A DNA stretch of 64,000 nucleotides, from NCBI RefSeq assembly GCF_005080685.1, contig NZ_CP039371.1:1240001-1304000 (forward strand). Direction: 5' to 3'. Made by a program: the position numbers and the translations under genes. The notes under the pieces are model-generated. The model worked only from the letters and a program-made list of their open reading frames with translations, ran no database searches and was not told where the DNA came from. This document shows, piece by piece, positions 50,158 to 60,630 of the stretch. Within the stretch, counting starts at the first letter, position 1. Every line of letters begins with the position of its first letter. Source of the stretch: Pseudomonas putida. Lineage in GTDB: Bacteria > Pseudomonadota > Gammaproteobacteria > Pseudomonadales > Pseudomonadaceae.

Positions 50158-50202
50158 TCCGGGAATCCGTACGAGTGGCTTATATGTGTTCGGTAATCCG
50201 AA
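50158..50202 (-). promoter_or_regulatory. two AauR binding sites
   Basis: A perfect TTCGG-TAAT-CCGAA at 50189-50202 equals the published AauR motif TTCGG-N4-CCGAA. A weaker copy, TCCGG-GAAT-CCGTA, is at 50158-50171, 31 bp (about three helical turns) away. Both lie upstream of the sigma-54 promoter, as an enhancer should. The 329-bp region between aatJ and the LRR-NEL gene has no other gene. Confidence 0.8.
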
Positions 50203-50291
50203 CGAGGTGGCGTGCGTGCAATGCTGTATGTACCGCCAAGGCAAAGCTCGATGGTGATGTGATCGACACTTCACCTACCAGGACTACGCCC

Positions 50292-53200
50292 ATGCCAGAG
50301 GCCATTTTTGCCCCCGACTCTATCGACACCTTGATTGCCAGCCGACTTCCAGCCTGGCTTGTCCGCTCCCAGCCTGAGCGAATTCGCGCGCTGCACCAGG
50401 CATTGCACCGACAGCAGGTCGCCAGTCACAGCCTGGCCGCCAGACTCAGCAGTATTCCGGACCTGGCTGCCTACGCTGCTCCTTTGCTGATGCGTGCCCT
50501 GAGCGAGGCGGGAGTGGCCAATGCGGATGTCCAGGCGAGCCACGTCACTGTTAATCACACCCAAATAGTGCCTTCGCCAGCGGCTACCCTGCCGGTGCAA
50601 CGCGTGGTGTCTACCTCCACCCAAAGCCTTCTGGCTGCAGCGCTGCACAACTTCCACCTTAGCGAGACGCAACCTTCGCTGTTGCGCCAGGGGCGCCTGG
50701 AAAATGCGCAGGGGCAACGGTTGTCGCTTTCGCTGGAGCAGTTCGCCGCATTGTGCCGACGCCTCGACCTGGGCGGTGGTTATCAGGCCTTGCTCAATAC
50801 TCAGTTGCGGCCCAGTGACCAGCCCGCAGATGCACCCGGCGAACGGCGCCAGGCACTGGCCAGCTTGTTTGAAGAAAGCTTCAGGGCCCATCTCGATGTT
50901 GCGGTGCGCTTGGCCAGGCTCAAGGATGAGCTGGACGAGCGCAGTTATCTGCAGATGGTGCCGATTGCTTCGTTTAACCCTATCGTACCGCCACTCGCGG
51001 GGATCGTTCGGCCTCGTCAGCTGTATCTGTTGGGAAAATGCATGCGTGGCATCGTGGCCGTGGAGGCACGACCTACCGAGGATGCCGAGGTCGAGGCTGT
51101 GATTGCCTGGATTCCTGGCGATCCGCAGGGCGAGATGAGCCGCCATGCTTCATGGCAGGCTCTTTACGACATGATTGCCTTGCGCCTGCGCGGGCGAGAT
51201 TACCGCCAGTTTTTTCTGCGTTTTGTCAGCGAGCGGGACCGGCCGGGGTTCTTCAGCGTGCTCGCCGGCTTACTCAAGACCAGCAAGTGGGGCCGTACGG
51301 TCGAGCTCGATGGCCGGAACACTCAGATCGCCATACCGTTGTTCGAGCATCTGCGTGCTCAGCGCATCGACACGTTGCTCGATGATGCTCGGGTGCTGGC
51401 TGTGGCAACGGACGAAGAAGACGAAGCCGATCGTCGTCAGCGCTTGCAGGGCTATCTCTCGGGAGGGTTGGACTTGCTTGGTCTGATCGGCATGTTCGTT
51501 CCGGTACTGGGTGAGGTCATGTTGGCCGTAGGTGCCGTACAGCTCGTCGATCAGGTCTATGAGGGCTACCAAGATTGGCGGCTGGGTGATCGACAGGAGG
51601 CGCTGGGTCACTTCTTTGGCGTGGCCGAGACGATTGCCCTTGGCGCGGTGATGGCAACGGGGGGGAACGCATTGGCAGGCGCCTTCAAGCGTGCAGCGTT
51701 CGTCGACAACTTGGCTCCGTCGGTCTCTGATTCGGCGTCAGTGATGCTCAATGAGCGAAGCTTGTCCGCCTTCAGGTTGCCCGCGCTCGATGAGCCATTC
51801 GGGCAGAAAATCCAGGTAGGCGATCGCTGGCGTCTGCGTGTGCAGGAAAACGTCTATACCGTGAGCGAAGACGCCCAGGAGCATGCGTGGCGTGTTACCC
51901 ATCCAAACCGCAGCGGTACAGCTGCTCCCCTCCTGGAGCATAACGGCAGTGGCGGTTGGCGGCACGCGTTTGAGTTACCGCAGGAGTGGCAGGGCAGCAC
52001 CTACCTGTTGCAGCGATTGAGCAGCCAGTTTGCGGCGGTATCCGACGCGGCCGCTGACGATCTACTCCTATGCACCGGTTTCAACGAGGAGCAACTGCGT
52101 GGTTTGCATGTCGAAGGGGCGGCTGCGCCTGCTCGCTTGCTCGATGCGTTCGACCGCTATCAGGCCCATGACCAGCATCCCGAGCTGCAAGGTGAAGCCT
52201 TCGAACAGCATATGCAGGCACGTGAGAAAACTCCGAACGCCGATGAGTCCGTGGTGATGCGTGACTTTCCGGGCCTGTCGTTGCGTGCGACGCGGGAAAT
52301 CCTCGTATCGGCAACCGCTCAGCACATTACCGAGCTTGGTCGCAGCGGACGGGTACCGCTCAGTCTCGCCGAGCGTGCTCGCTGGCACTTGTATGACGCC
52401 CGGCTTGATCGCGCTTGCGCCGGCCTGTGTCAGCGAGCGGCTGTCAATGCTGACACGCGTCGGCTGGCAGTGGGCTTGATCGAGCGAATCGCGCCATGGA
52501 CCGACGTCAGGGTGGAGATCTACGATGGTGGTCTGGATCGCACGCCTTCGTTGCAGTCATCGGCCCCGGCCACTGCATCGGCAAGACGTATTCTGGCGAC
52601 AGGACAGGGCTATCAACTGCTGGACGGTCCGCGTGCAGTCCATGCTTTAGCCTCCGACAGCCTTTTGCGAGCCTTGTGGCTGAGCATGGACGACGAGCAA
52701 CTGGCCCAGTTGTCCCCTGCCGATTCGGGTGAGCTGCAGCTGGCCGACCTGCTGTTGCACCAGGCAAGCGCCGACCGCGCGCAAGCCGCGAAGCACATAG
52801 GCATGGCGCCGGTGGGTGTCGGGGTGCGACTACCTCGGCGTCTGGGCGATGGTCGATTCGGTTACCCGTTGAGTGGGCGCCCCGGTAATGGGCGGCAAGC
52901 CTGTCGCAGAGGAATACACCAGATATTCCCGACGATGACCGACACGCAACTGGAGCATTACCTTCTGCCACTGATCAATCAGCATGTCGACCTCTGGCAG
53001 CATTACAGCCAGCTGCAGCGGCAGTTGACGCTATTGCGCAGCAGTTTGCGAGATTGGCGCGGCCATTGGAGTAACCCGTTGCGGGCCCTGCGTCGCCGTC
53101 GCGTTGCGACTGCGCTGCGTCGCTGCTGGCGGCGCAAATTGGTGGGGTTGGATGGCGAGTATGAGTTGATGATCGAGGGTGAATGGATCAACACCTTGCC

Positions 53201-54692
53201 GGAGCTGCCTACGGGGTTGAGCTTCGACCATGTGCGCAGATTGAGCTTACGCAATATGGACCTCAGGGAGATTGATGCGGATTTCCTCGGTCGCTTCCCC
53301 AATCTCGTGGAGCTGGACCTCGCGGACAACCGCTTGATGATCGTTCCCGAGGGACTGGAACAGTTGCGCCAGCTCAGGCGGCTCGATCTTTCACGCAATC
53401 GTATCGTTCTCGACCCGGCGGGTGAGCGTCGGCTGCAAGCGCTCTCGCGGTTGCACACGCTTAACCTAAGTTACAACCCACTGCTGCGACCGCCCGCCGT
53501 CGAGGGATTGAGATTCCTGCGCCTGTTTTCCTTGCGTGGATGCAACCTGCAAGACTTGCCACACTCGCCTCAGGAGCTGCCCTGGCGGAGTTTGGTGGAC
53601 TATCGAGACAATCGTCTGCGCGAGGTACGCGCAGAGTTGCAAGCATTGGGTAGCAGCCTGCAGCGCATGGTGTTACACGATAACCCACTGAATGAGGAGA
53701 GCCGAGTTGCACTGGAGGCCGCTAGAGGGGCCTCTATCCCGCGCCAAGGGATCGCGCGGGCACATCAAGCCAACAATGATGCCGTTCTGGCCGAATGGTT
53801 AGGTAATGATACGAGCAATAGGCGTGCTCGCCGTACGAGCTTATGGAATCGGTTGAGCAGCGAAGCAGGCTCAGCCGATCTCTTTCGCTTTCTTGCGGAT
53901 TTCACTCGCACTGAAGAGTTCGGCTACTCCACCTGGGACTATCGGGATCGCGTCTGGCATATTCTCGAGGCTTGCGAACAACACGAGTCGCTGAGGTGGT
54001 TCGTGTTCAACGAGACAGGCGGTGCGCGAACCTGCGAGGACCGATTGTTGCTGATTCTGAGTCAACTGGAGGTGGGCATGCTGGGCCACCAAGTTGTCGT
54101 CGAGCAGGCGGATGCCCAGGTCGAAAGACGTCTGGTGGAATTGGGGCGCGGATTGTATCGCCTGGATGAAGTTGATCGTATCGCAGCTGCCCATACACAG
54201 GCGCTTCATGAGGCCGACCGTCAGGCCATGGCTCGCCTGGAGGGTGCTCAGGCGGGGCAATCCCCTTCCACGCTGGTGGATGAGATCGAAACACGCTTGT
54301 TCTACCGGGTCAGGCTGGCACGGCGACTCGGATTGCCCGAGCAGCCCAGGCGCATGCATTATCCTGGATCCGCCAGGGTTACGGTCGGGGACATCGATAA
54401 TGCCGAGCGTGAGATTCTGCAGGCCGAGAGCGTGCAGGCCGTGGTCGACTCATTGGCCGAACGGCCTTTCTGGGATGGCCATGTCCAACAGCGTCATTCT
54501 GCCGATTTCGCCGCTCTGGCCGATCCGTTCCACGCGCAGCTGGAGGGGGCTCAGGCCCTTTCAAGCGCAGGCACAATCAGCGAAGAGCAGTACCTGCAGC
54601 GTGCGAACAATCTCATGTTGGCCTTGCAGGCTGCCGAGCGGCAGCTGCGGCATTCACTGGCCGAAACTGCCTGCCAACGCTGGCTGCAGTAA
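50292..54692 (+). CDS. LRR protein with NEL-type E3 ubiquitin ligase domain (toxin-like)
   Basis: A 1466-residue protein. The N-terminal two thirds (about 1-950) resembles the DUF6543/dermonecrotic toxin-like region common in Pseudomonas, with a hydrophobic stretch near residues 390-460 (LDLLGLIGMFVPVLGEVMLA) that could insert in membranes. Leucine-rich repeats follow at about 975-1130 (LPNL/LVELDLADNRL pattern, for example LRRLDLSRNRI and LNLSYNPLLRPP). The C-terminus (about 1160-1466) has the IpaH/SspH NEL ligase signature TCEDRLLLILSQLE with catalytic Cys1248. NEL enzymes ubiquitinate eukaryotic proteins after delivery into host cells. No secretion signal or secretion genes are nearby. ATG at 50292 is chosen; weak ribosome site. 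Confidence 0.85.
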   Translation: MPEAIFAPDSIDTLIASRLPAWLVRSQPERIRALHQALHRQQVASHSLAARLSSIPDLAAYAAPLLMRALSEAGVANADVQASHVTVNHTQIVPSPAATLPVQRVVSTSTQSLLAAALHNFHLSETQPSLLRQGRLENAQGQRLSLSLEQFAALCRRLDLGGGYQALLNTQLRPSDQPADAPGERRQALASLFEESFRAHLDVAVRLARLKDELDERSYLQMVPIASFNPIVPPLAGIVRPRQLYLLGKCMRGIVAVEARPTEDAEVEAVIAWIPGDPQGEMSRHASWQALYDMIALRLRGRDYRQFFLRFVSERDRPGFFSVLAGLLKTSKWGRTVELDGRNTQIAIPLFEHLRAQRIDTLLDDARVLAVATDEEDEADRRQRLQGYLSGGLDLLGLIGMFVPVLGEVMLAVGAVQLVDQVYEGYQDWRLGDRQEALGHFFGVAETIALGAVMATGGNALAGAFKRAAFVDNLAPSVSDSASVMLNERSLSAFRLPALDEPFGQKIQVGDRWRLRVQENVYTVSEDAQEHAWRVTHPNRSGTAAPLLEHNGSGGWRHAFELPQEWQGSTYLLQRLSSQFAAVSDAAADDLLLCTGFNEEQLRGLHVEGAAAPARLLDAFDRYQAHDQHPELQGEAFEQHMQAREKTPNADESVVMRDFPGLSLRATREILVSATAQHITELGRSGRVPLSLAERARWHLYDARLDRACAGLCQRAAVNADTRRLAVGLIERIAPWTDVRVEIYDGGLDRTPSLQSSAPATASARRILATGQGYQLLDGPRAVHALASDSLLRALWLSMDDEQLAQLSPADSGELQLADLLLHQASADRAQAAKHIGMAPVGVGVRLPRRLGDGRFGYPLSGRPGNGRQACRRGIHQIFPTMTDTQLEHYLLPLINQHVDLWQHYSQLQRQLTLLRSSLRDWRGHWSNPLRALRRRRVATALRRCWRRKLVGLDGEYELMIEGEWINTLPELPTGLSFDHVRRLSLRNMDLREIDADFLGRFPNLVELDLADNRLMIVPEGLEQLRQLRRLDLSRNRIVLDPAGERRLQALSRLHTLNLSYNPLLRPPAVEGLRFLRLFSLRGCNLQDLPHSPQELPWRSLVDYRDNRLREVRAELQALGSSLQRMVLHDNPLNEESRVALEAARGASIPRQGIARAHQANNDAVLAEWLGNDTSNRRARRTSLWNRLSSEAGSADLFRFLADFTRTEEFGYSTWDYRDRVWHILEACEQHESLRWFVFNETGGARTCEDRLLLILSQLEVGMLGHQVVVEQADAQVERRLVELGRGLYRLDEVDRIAAAHTQALHEADRQAMARLEGAQAGQSPSTLVDEIETRLFYRVRLARRLGLPEQPRRMHYPGSARVTVGDIDNAEREILQAESVQAVVDSLAERPFWDGHVQQRHSADFAALADPFHAQLEGAQALSSAGTISEEQYLQRANNLMLALQAAERQLRHSLAETACQRWLQ

Positions 54693-54732
54693 ACCCTGTT
54701 GAGGCCCCTCGGAGCCGCAGCCTGGACCGTGC

Positions 54733-56271
54733 TCAGGCTGCGCTGATCTGGTCGTTGTCGCCTTGCGACCGATTCAGATAAGCGCGCAGGGCCTGCTGTT
54801 CGGTCGGGCTAGTGAACAGGCCGAGCTTGGTGCGGCGCCAGAGGATGTCGTCGGCGTCGGCCGCCCACTCGATGTCGCGCAGGTAGTCCACTTCGCGCCC
54901 GAACAGGCCGCCCCCGATGGCCTGGCCCAGGTCGTCCGGGCCGCTGACGCCGTCGAGCATCTGCCAGACGCGGCTGCCATAGGTAACCGCCCAGCGCTTG
55001 GCGATATCGACGGGCAGCCAGCTGTGTTTGCCCAGCAACTGGTCCACCAGCGCTTGCGCGGTGGTCATCTGTTCACCGCCTGGCAGCGGCGCCGCGGCCG
55101 TCCAGCTACCACGCATCTGCGTGAAGAACGGCTTGAGTTCGGCCATGGCCGATTCCGCCAGCTTGCGGTAGGTCGTCAGCTTGCCGCCGAACACCGACAG
55201 CAGCGGCGCTTGGCCGGTACTGGCCGACAACGCCAAGGTGTAGTCGCGGGTCACTGCCGAGGGGTTGTCCGATTCGTCATTGCACAACGGGCGGACGCCG
55301 GAGTAGGTGTGCAGGATGTCGGCGCGGCTCAACGGCTGATTGAAGTGTTCGTTGACCACGTTCAACAGGTAGTCGGTTTCCTGCTCGGTGATCGCTACCT
55401 TGGCGGGGTCGCCGCTGTATTCGCGGTCGGTGGTGCCGATCAGGGTGAAGCGCTCGAGGTAGGGGATACAGAAGACGATGCGTTGGTCTTCGTTCTGAAG
55501 GATGTAGGCATGTTCGCCTTCGTACAGACGCGGCACGATGATGTGGCTGCCCTGGATGAGGCGGATGCCATAAGGCGCATCGAGCTTGAGGTCGTCCTTG
55601 ATGAAGGTCGCGACCCACGGCCCGGCAGCGTTGACCAAGGCGCGTGCGCGAATGTTGCGAAGGCTGCCGTCGGCCAGTTGCAACTCCACCTGCCAGATCC
55701 CATCGACGCGCTCGGCGCGCAGGCAACGGGTGCGGGTATGGATGTGTGCGCCGTGTTCGCGGGCAGCCATGGCGTTGAGCACCACCAGGCGGGCGTCATC
55801 GACGGCGCAGTCGGCATATTCGAAACCACGGGTGATGTTTGGCTTGAGCGGGTAGCCGGGGCCGAAGCGCAGGCTGCGCGAGGCGCCCAGGCGCTTGCGC
55901 TTGCCCAGGTGGTCATACAGGAACAGGCCGGCGCGAATCATCCAGGCGGGGCGCAGGTGTGGACGATGCGGCAACACGAAGCGCATCGGCCTGACGATGT
56001 GCGGGGCCTTGGCCAGGAGTACCTCGCGCTCGGCGAGCGCTTCGCGCACCAGGCGGAACTCGTAGTGCTCCAGATAGCGCAGGCCACCATGGATCAACTT
56101 GCTGCTGGCTGAGGAGGTGTGTTGGGCCAGGTCGTCCTTTTCGCAAAGGAACACCTTCAACCCGCGCCCCGCGGCATCGGCAGCGATGCCCACGCCATTG
56201 ATGCCACCGCCGATCACGGCGAGGTCGTAGCAGTCGGCGAGTGGGGGCTGGGACGAAACGGGCTGGGACAC
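54733..56271 (-). CDS. glpD: aerobic glycerol-3-phosphate dehydrogenase
   Basis: A 512-residue FAD enzyme at the inner membrane that oxidises glycerol 3-phosphate to dihydroxyacetone phosphate. It has the N-terminal FAD motif DLAVIGGGINGVGIAADAAG, then SSASSKLIHGGLRYLEHYEF, and GVRPLCNDES and SVFGGKLTTYRKLAE in the substrate region. GTG at 56271 is chosen because AGGAGG lies eight bases upstream, while a TTG two codons earlier leaves only two; the resulting length equals P. aeruginosa GlpD (512). It is downstream of glpR, with GlpR operator candidates in its own promoter. Confidence 0.95.
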   Translation of the reverse strand: MSQPVSSQPPLADCYDLAVIGGGINGVGIAADAAGRGLKVFLCEKDDLAQHTSSASSKLIHGGLRYLEHYEFRLVREALAEREVLLAKAPHIVRPMRFVLPHRPHLRPAWMIRAGLFLYDHLGKRKRLGASRSLRFGPGYPLKPNITRGFEYADCAVDDARLVVLNAMAAREHGAHIHTRTRCLRAERVDGIWQVELQLADGSLRNIRARALVNAAGPWVATFIKDDLKLDAPYGIRLIQGSHIIVPRLYEGEHAYILQNEDQRIVFCIPYLERFTLIGTTDREYSGDPAKVAITEQETDYLLNVVNEHFNQPLSRADILHTYSGVRPLCNDESDNPSAVTRDYTLALSASTGQAPLLSVFGGKLTTYRKLAESAMAELKPFFTQMRGSWTAAAPLPGGEQMTTAQALVDQLLGKHSWLPVDIAKRWAVTYGSRVWQMLDGVSGPDDLGQAIGGGLFGREVDYLRDIEWAADADDILWRRTKLGLFTSPTEQQALRAYLNRSQGDNDQISAA

Positions 56272-56314
56272 GGGCAAGGCCTCCTGAGGGCGTTCGTAGC
56301 GAATGTGAACATCA

Positions 56315-56332
56315 ATGTTCGTTTGCGAAAAT
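56315..56332 (-). promoter_or_regulatory. GlpR operator candidate, glpD promoter (site 1)
   Basis: ATGTTCGTTTGCGAAAAT, an imperfect palindrome matching the enterobacterial GlpR core ATGTTCG-N4-CGAACAT in 12 of 14 arm positions, 44 bp upstream of the glpD start. The adjacent GAACAT-CA-ATGTTC forms a second symmetric element. Confidence 0.65.
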
Positions 56333-56397
56333 ATTAGCGCAACAGGAGGGCGGTCGCCAGTCAGTGTCTATAGAAAAAACTGATCGGATGACGCGAA

Positions 56398-56415
56398 ATG
56401 AACAAAAACGAAAAT
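56398..56415 (-). promoter_or_regulatory. GlpR operator candidate, glpD promoter (site 2)
   Basis: ATGAACAAAAACGAAAAT has the same right half CGAAAAT as site 1, with a degenerate left half, 83 bp from it. Lies between glpR and glpD. Confidence 0.4.
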
Positions 56416-56446
56416 TTGTGCGAGGTGACAGGGCTCCGGAGAACCC

Positions 56447-57202
56447 TTACACCACTTCGAGCCGCACCTTGTACTGGTTCAGCAACTCGCCCAGCGCCAC
56501 CGTCGGCGCCTGATCGGTCACCAAACAGTCGACCAGGTTGATCGAGCCCAGGCGGACCATGGCATTGCGCCCGAACTTGCTCGAGTCGGCCGCCAGGACC
56601 ACCTGCCGGGCATTGGCGATGATCGCCTGGGAAACCCGCACTTCCTGGAAGTCGAAGTCGAGCAGGCTGCCATCCTCGTCGATACCGCTGATGCCCACCA
56701 GGGCGAAGTCGACCTTGAACTGGCTGATGAAGTCGACACTGGCCTGGCCTACCACACCGCCGTCGCGGCGCACCGTGCCGCCGGCCACCAGCACCTCGAA
56801 ATCATCCTTGGCAGCCAGGATCGACGCCACGTGCAAGTTGTTGGTGATCACCTTGAGATGGCTGTGGTTGAGCAGCGCCCGGGCGATGGACTCGGTGGTG
56901 GTGCCGATGTTGATGAACAGCGAGGCATGGTCGGGGATCTGCCGCGCCACGGCTTCGGCGATGCGTTGCTTTTCATCGCGCATCTGATCGGCGCGCATGG
57001 CGTAGGCCGTGTTCTCGATGCTCGAATCGTAGGCGGCACCGCCGTGGTAGCGGCGCAGCAGGGTGAGCTCCGCGAGCTGGTTGATATCGCGACGGATGGT
57101 TTGCGGGGTCACGACGAACAACTGCGCCATTTCTTCGATACTGACATAGCCGCGTTCGCGCACCAGTTCGAGGATTTGTTGTTGGCGAGGGGGCAGATTC
57201 AT
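56447..57202 (-). CDS. glpR: glycerol regulon repressor GlpR
   Basis: A 251-residue DeoR-family repressor. The N-terminal winged helix-turn-helix reads [20 protein letters not shown] and [13 protein letters not shown], followed by the sugar-phosphate-binding domain with [17 protein letters not shown] and DSSKFGR. It senses glycerol 3-phosphate. ATG at 57202 (MNLPPRQQ) is chosen because this is the family start. It sits between glpK and glpD, as in other pseudomonads, and likely controls both them and glpF. Confidence 0.95.
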   Translation of the reverse strand: MNLPPRQQQILELVRERGYVSIEEMAQLFVVTPQTIRRDINQLAELTLLRRYHGGAAYDSSIENTAYAMRADQMRDEKQRIAEAVARQIPDHASLFINIGTTTESIARALLNHSHLKVITNNLHVASILAAKDDFEVLVAGGTVRRDGGVVGQASVDFISQFKVDFALVGISGIDEDGSLLDFDFQEVRVSQAIIANARQVVLAADSSKFGRNAMVRLGSINLVDCLVTDQAPTVALGELLNQYKVRLEVV

Positions 57203-57297
57203 GGGCGGTCCTTTGGGGCTGCCGGACAAATTCTGCAATGATGCCGTAGGAAAGGGATGACGGCCAGTGGACTATCAGGCTTGGGATCAGAGGTTTT

Positions 57298-57330
57298 TCT
57301 GTAGGAACGGCACGGAGCCGCCCCCACAGA
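57298..57330. repeat. degenerate REP-like hairpin downstream of glpK
   Basis: TCTGTAGGAACGGC pairs with GCCGCCCCCACAGA in 11 of 14 positions around a 5-base loop. It starts with the CTGTAGGA seen in the REP copies and lies 19 bp after the glpK stop. Confidence 0.5.
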
Positions 57331-57349
57331 AGATGGCTATCGTTTGCTG

Positions 57350-58900
<1,551 letters not shown>

Positions 58901-59752
58901 TCAGCTGACTTGGGTATCGCCCCGGCAATTGTCAGAGGTTTCGGCATCCGCGCTCTGCGCCACCGGCAGGTGGCGTGCAATCAGGCTGCGGTAGCCTGCG
59001 GCACCCAGGCATGCGCCAAGAATCGGCGCGAATACCGGTACCAGGAAATAAGGGATGCTCCGCCCCCCAGTGAAGGCGATTTCGCCCCATCCGGCGAGGA
59101 AAGTCATCAGTTTTGGCCCGAAATCACGAGCAGGGTTCATCGCGAACCCGGTCAGTGGACCCATGGCGCTGCCGATCACCGCAATCAGCAAACCGATCAG
59201 CAACGGTGCCAGCGCGCCACGCGGCAAACCATTGTTATCATCGGTGAGGGCCATGATCACGGCCATCAGGATGGCCGTGATCACCATTTCGACCAGGAAT
59301 GCCTGGCCGATGGACAAGGCAGGGTGTGGATAGGTGGAGAACACCGAGGCCAGTTCGAGGCTCTCGGCACTGCCACGCAGCATGGCGTGACTTTGTTCGA
59401 AATCGAAGAACAGACTGCTGTACAGCGTGTAGACCAGTGCCGCTCCGCAGAAAGCGCCGGCAATCTGGGCGAGCATGTAGAACGGCAGTTTGCGTCGTTC
59501 GAAGCTGCCGAACAGGGTCAGGGCAATGCTTACGGCCGGGTTGAGGTGCGCACCGGATACGCCGGCGGTGAAGTAGATCGCCATGCTCACCCCCACACCC
59601 CAGATGATGCTGATTTCCCAGAGGCCGAAGCTGGCTCCTGCGACCTTGAGGGCGGCAACGCAGCCGGTGCCGAAGAAAATGAGTAGCGCGGTGCCGAGGA
59701 ACTCTGCCAGGCACTGGCTGGACAGTGTGGGTTCGCGAAGAGCAGTCGTCAT
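58901..59752 (-). CDS. glpF: glycerol uptake facilitator
   Basis: A 283-residue aquaglyceroporin with six helices and two half-helices. Both NPA boxes are present: SGAHLNPAVSIA and GFAMNPARDFGPK; Arg after the second box is the selectivity residue. It brings glycerol into the cell for GlpK. The ATG at 59752 gives MTTALREPTLSSQ; a longer in-frame reading would cross the operator region. First gene of glpFK-R-D. Confidence 0.95.
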   Translation of the reverse strand: MTTALREPTLSSQCLAEFLGTALLIFFGTGCVAALKVAGASFGLWEISIIWGVGVSMAIYFTAGVSGAHLNPAVSIALTLFGSFERRKLPFYMLAQIAGAFCGAALVYTLYSSLFFDFEQSHAMLRGSAESLELASVFSTYPHPALSIGQAFLVEMVITAILMAVIMALTDDNNGLPRGALAPLLIGLLIAVIGSAMGPLTGFAMNPARDFGPKLMTFLAGWGEIAFTGGRSIPYFLVPVFAPILGACLGAAGYRSLIARHLPVAQSADAETSDNCRGDTQVS

Positions 59753-59866
59753 GTATGACCTCGATTGTTTTTGTTGTGAGGCGCTAAGCGCTCGACAGCA
59801 AGGCCTGGAGTCGATCCCCATTGACGCCAGGCGGATGTTGAAAAATGCACATTTTGAGTGCACTGA

Positions 59867-59884
59867 TTATTCACAAACGAAAAA
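59867..59884 (-). promoter_or_regulatory. GlpR operator candidate upstream of glpF
   Basis: TTATTCACAAACGAAAAA resembles the glpD site (TTC-N5-CGAAAA). Near it, TGCAC-ATTTTGA-GTGCA (59846-59862) is a second symmetric element. The 303-bp region to ybaK contains no other supported gene; a 33-codon frame at 59904-60005 has no ribosome site. Confidence 0.45.
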
Positions 59885-60055
59885 ATATAGACAAGAAACG
59901 CTGATGTCAAAGGTCGAAAGTGAACGGTCGGTCACGATTCGGCGCCGTATTCAAGGCGTAAATGCCGCGCTAGAGGCGCGCATTGGCGCTAGATTGGCCG
60001 CTTGACGGGATTTGCCCTAAAGTAGCCGCCGTCCAGTCCCAGATCGGAGCACCCC

Positions 60056-60526
60056 ATGACCCCCGCCCTCGACTTGCTGAAGAAAGCGCGCGCCGAACAT
60101 CGCGTGCACAGTTACGAGCACGACCCCAAGTCGGCTTCATATGGGCTGGAAGCCGCGGAAAAGCTCGGCCTCGATCCGCAGCAGGTGTTCAAGACACTGC
60201 TGGCCAGCACTGAAAAGAGCGAGCTGTTGGTGGCGGTGGTACCGGTGGGCGGAACCTTGGATCTAAAGGCGCTGGCGCATGCGGCAGGGGTGAAGAAGTG
60301 CGAAATGGCCGACCCCATGGCGGCGCAGCGTGCTACCGGTTACCTGGTCGGCGGCATCAGCCCGTTGGGGCAGAAGAAGCGCCTGCGCACGTTCATCGAC
60401 GAGACCGCGCAGAACTTTGCGACCATTCATGTCAGCGCTGGGCGGCGCGGGTTGGAGGTGGAGCTGGCGGCCGCGGTGCTGGCCGAGCATACCAAGGGTG
60501 TGTTCGCCGGAATCGGTCGGGGTTGA
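60056..60526 (+). CDS. ybaK: Cys-tRNA(Pro)/Cys-tRNA(Cys) deacylase YbaK
   Basis: A 156-residue editing enzyme that hydrolyses misacylated Cys-tRNA(Pro) in trans. The family pattern shows in [41 protein letters not shown] and [21 protein letters not shown] (read as [16 protein letters not shown]), where the conserved lysine and glycine-rich loop form the active site. Length matches E. coli YbaK (159). ATG follows a weak GGAG. It stands alone between glpF and a convergent ABC ATPase gene. Confidence 0.96.
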   Translation: MTPALDLLKKARAEHRVHSYEHDPKSASYGLEAAEKLGLDPQQVFKTLLASTEKSELLVAVVPVGGTLDLKALAHAAGVKKCEMADPMAAQRATGYLVGGISPLGQKKRLRTFIDETAQNFATIHVSAGRRGLEVELAAAVLAEHTKGVFAGIGRG

Positions 60527-60573
60527 GGGGAGTATCACCGATCAGACGGTTCCTATCCGAGCGGTGCTGTTTT

Positions 60574-60602
60574 CTGTAGGAACCGGCTTGCCGACGATGG
60601 GC
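60574..60602. repeat. REP palindrome after ybaK
   Basis: CTGTAGGAACCGGCTTGCCG followed by ACGATGGGC: a variant REP copy between ybaK and the convergent ABC ATPase gene. Confidence 0.8.
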
Positions 60603-60630
60603 CGCAACGCGGCCCACGAAGGCGTTGGTG

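Noticed and set aside
59904..60005. Possible 33-residue basic peptide between glpF and ybaK
   Set aside because: No ribosome site, no recognisable family and overlaps the glpF upstream region; cannot be supported.
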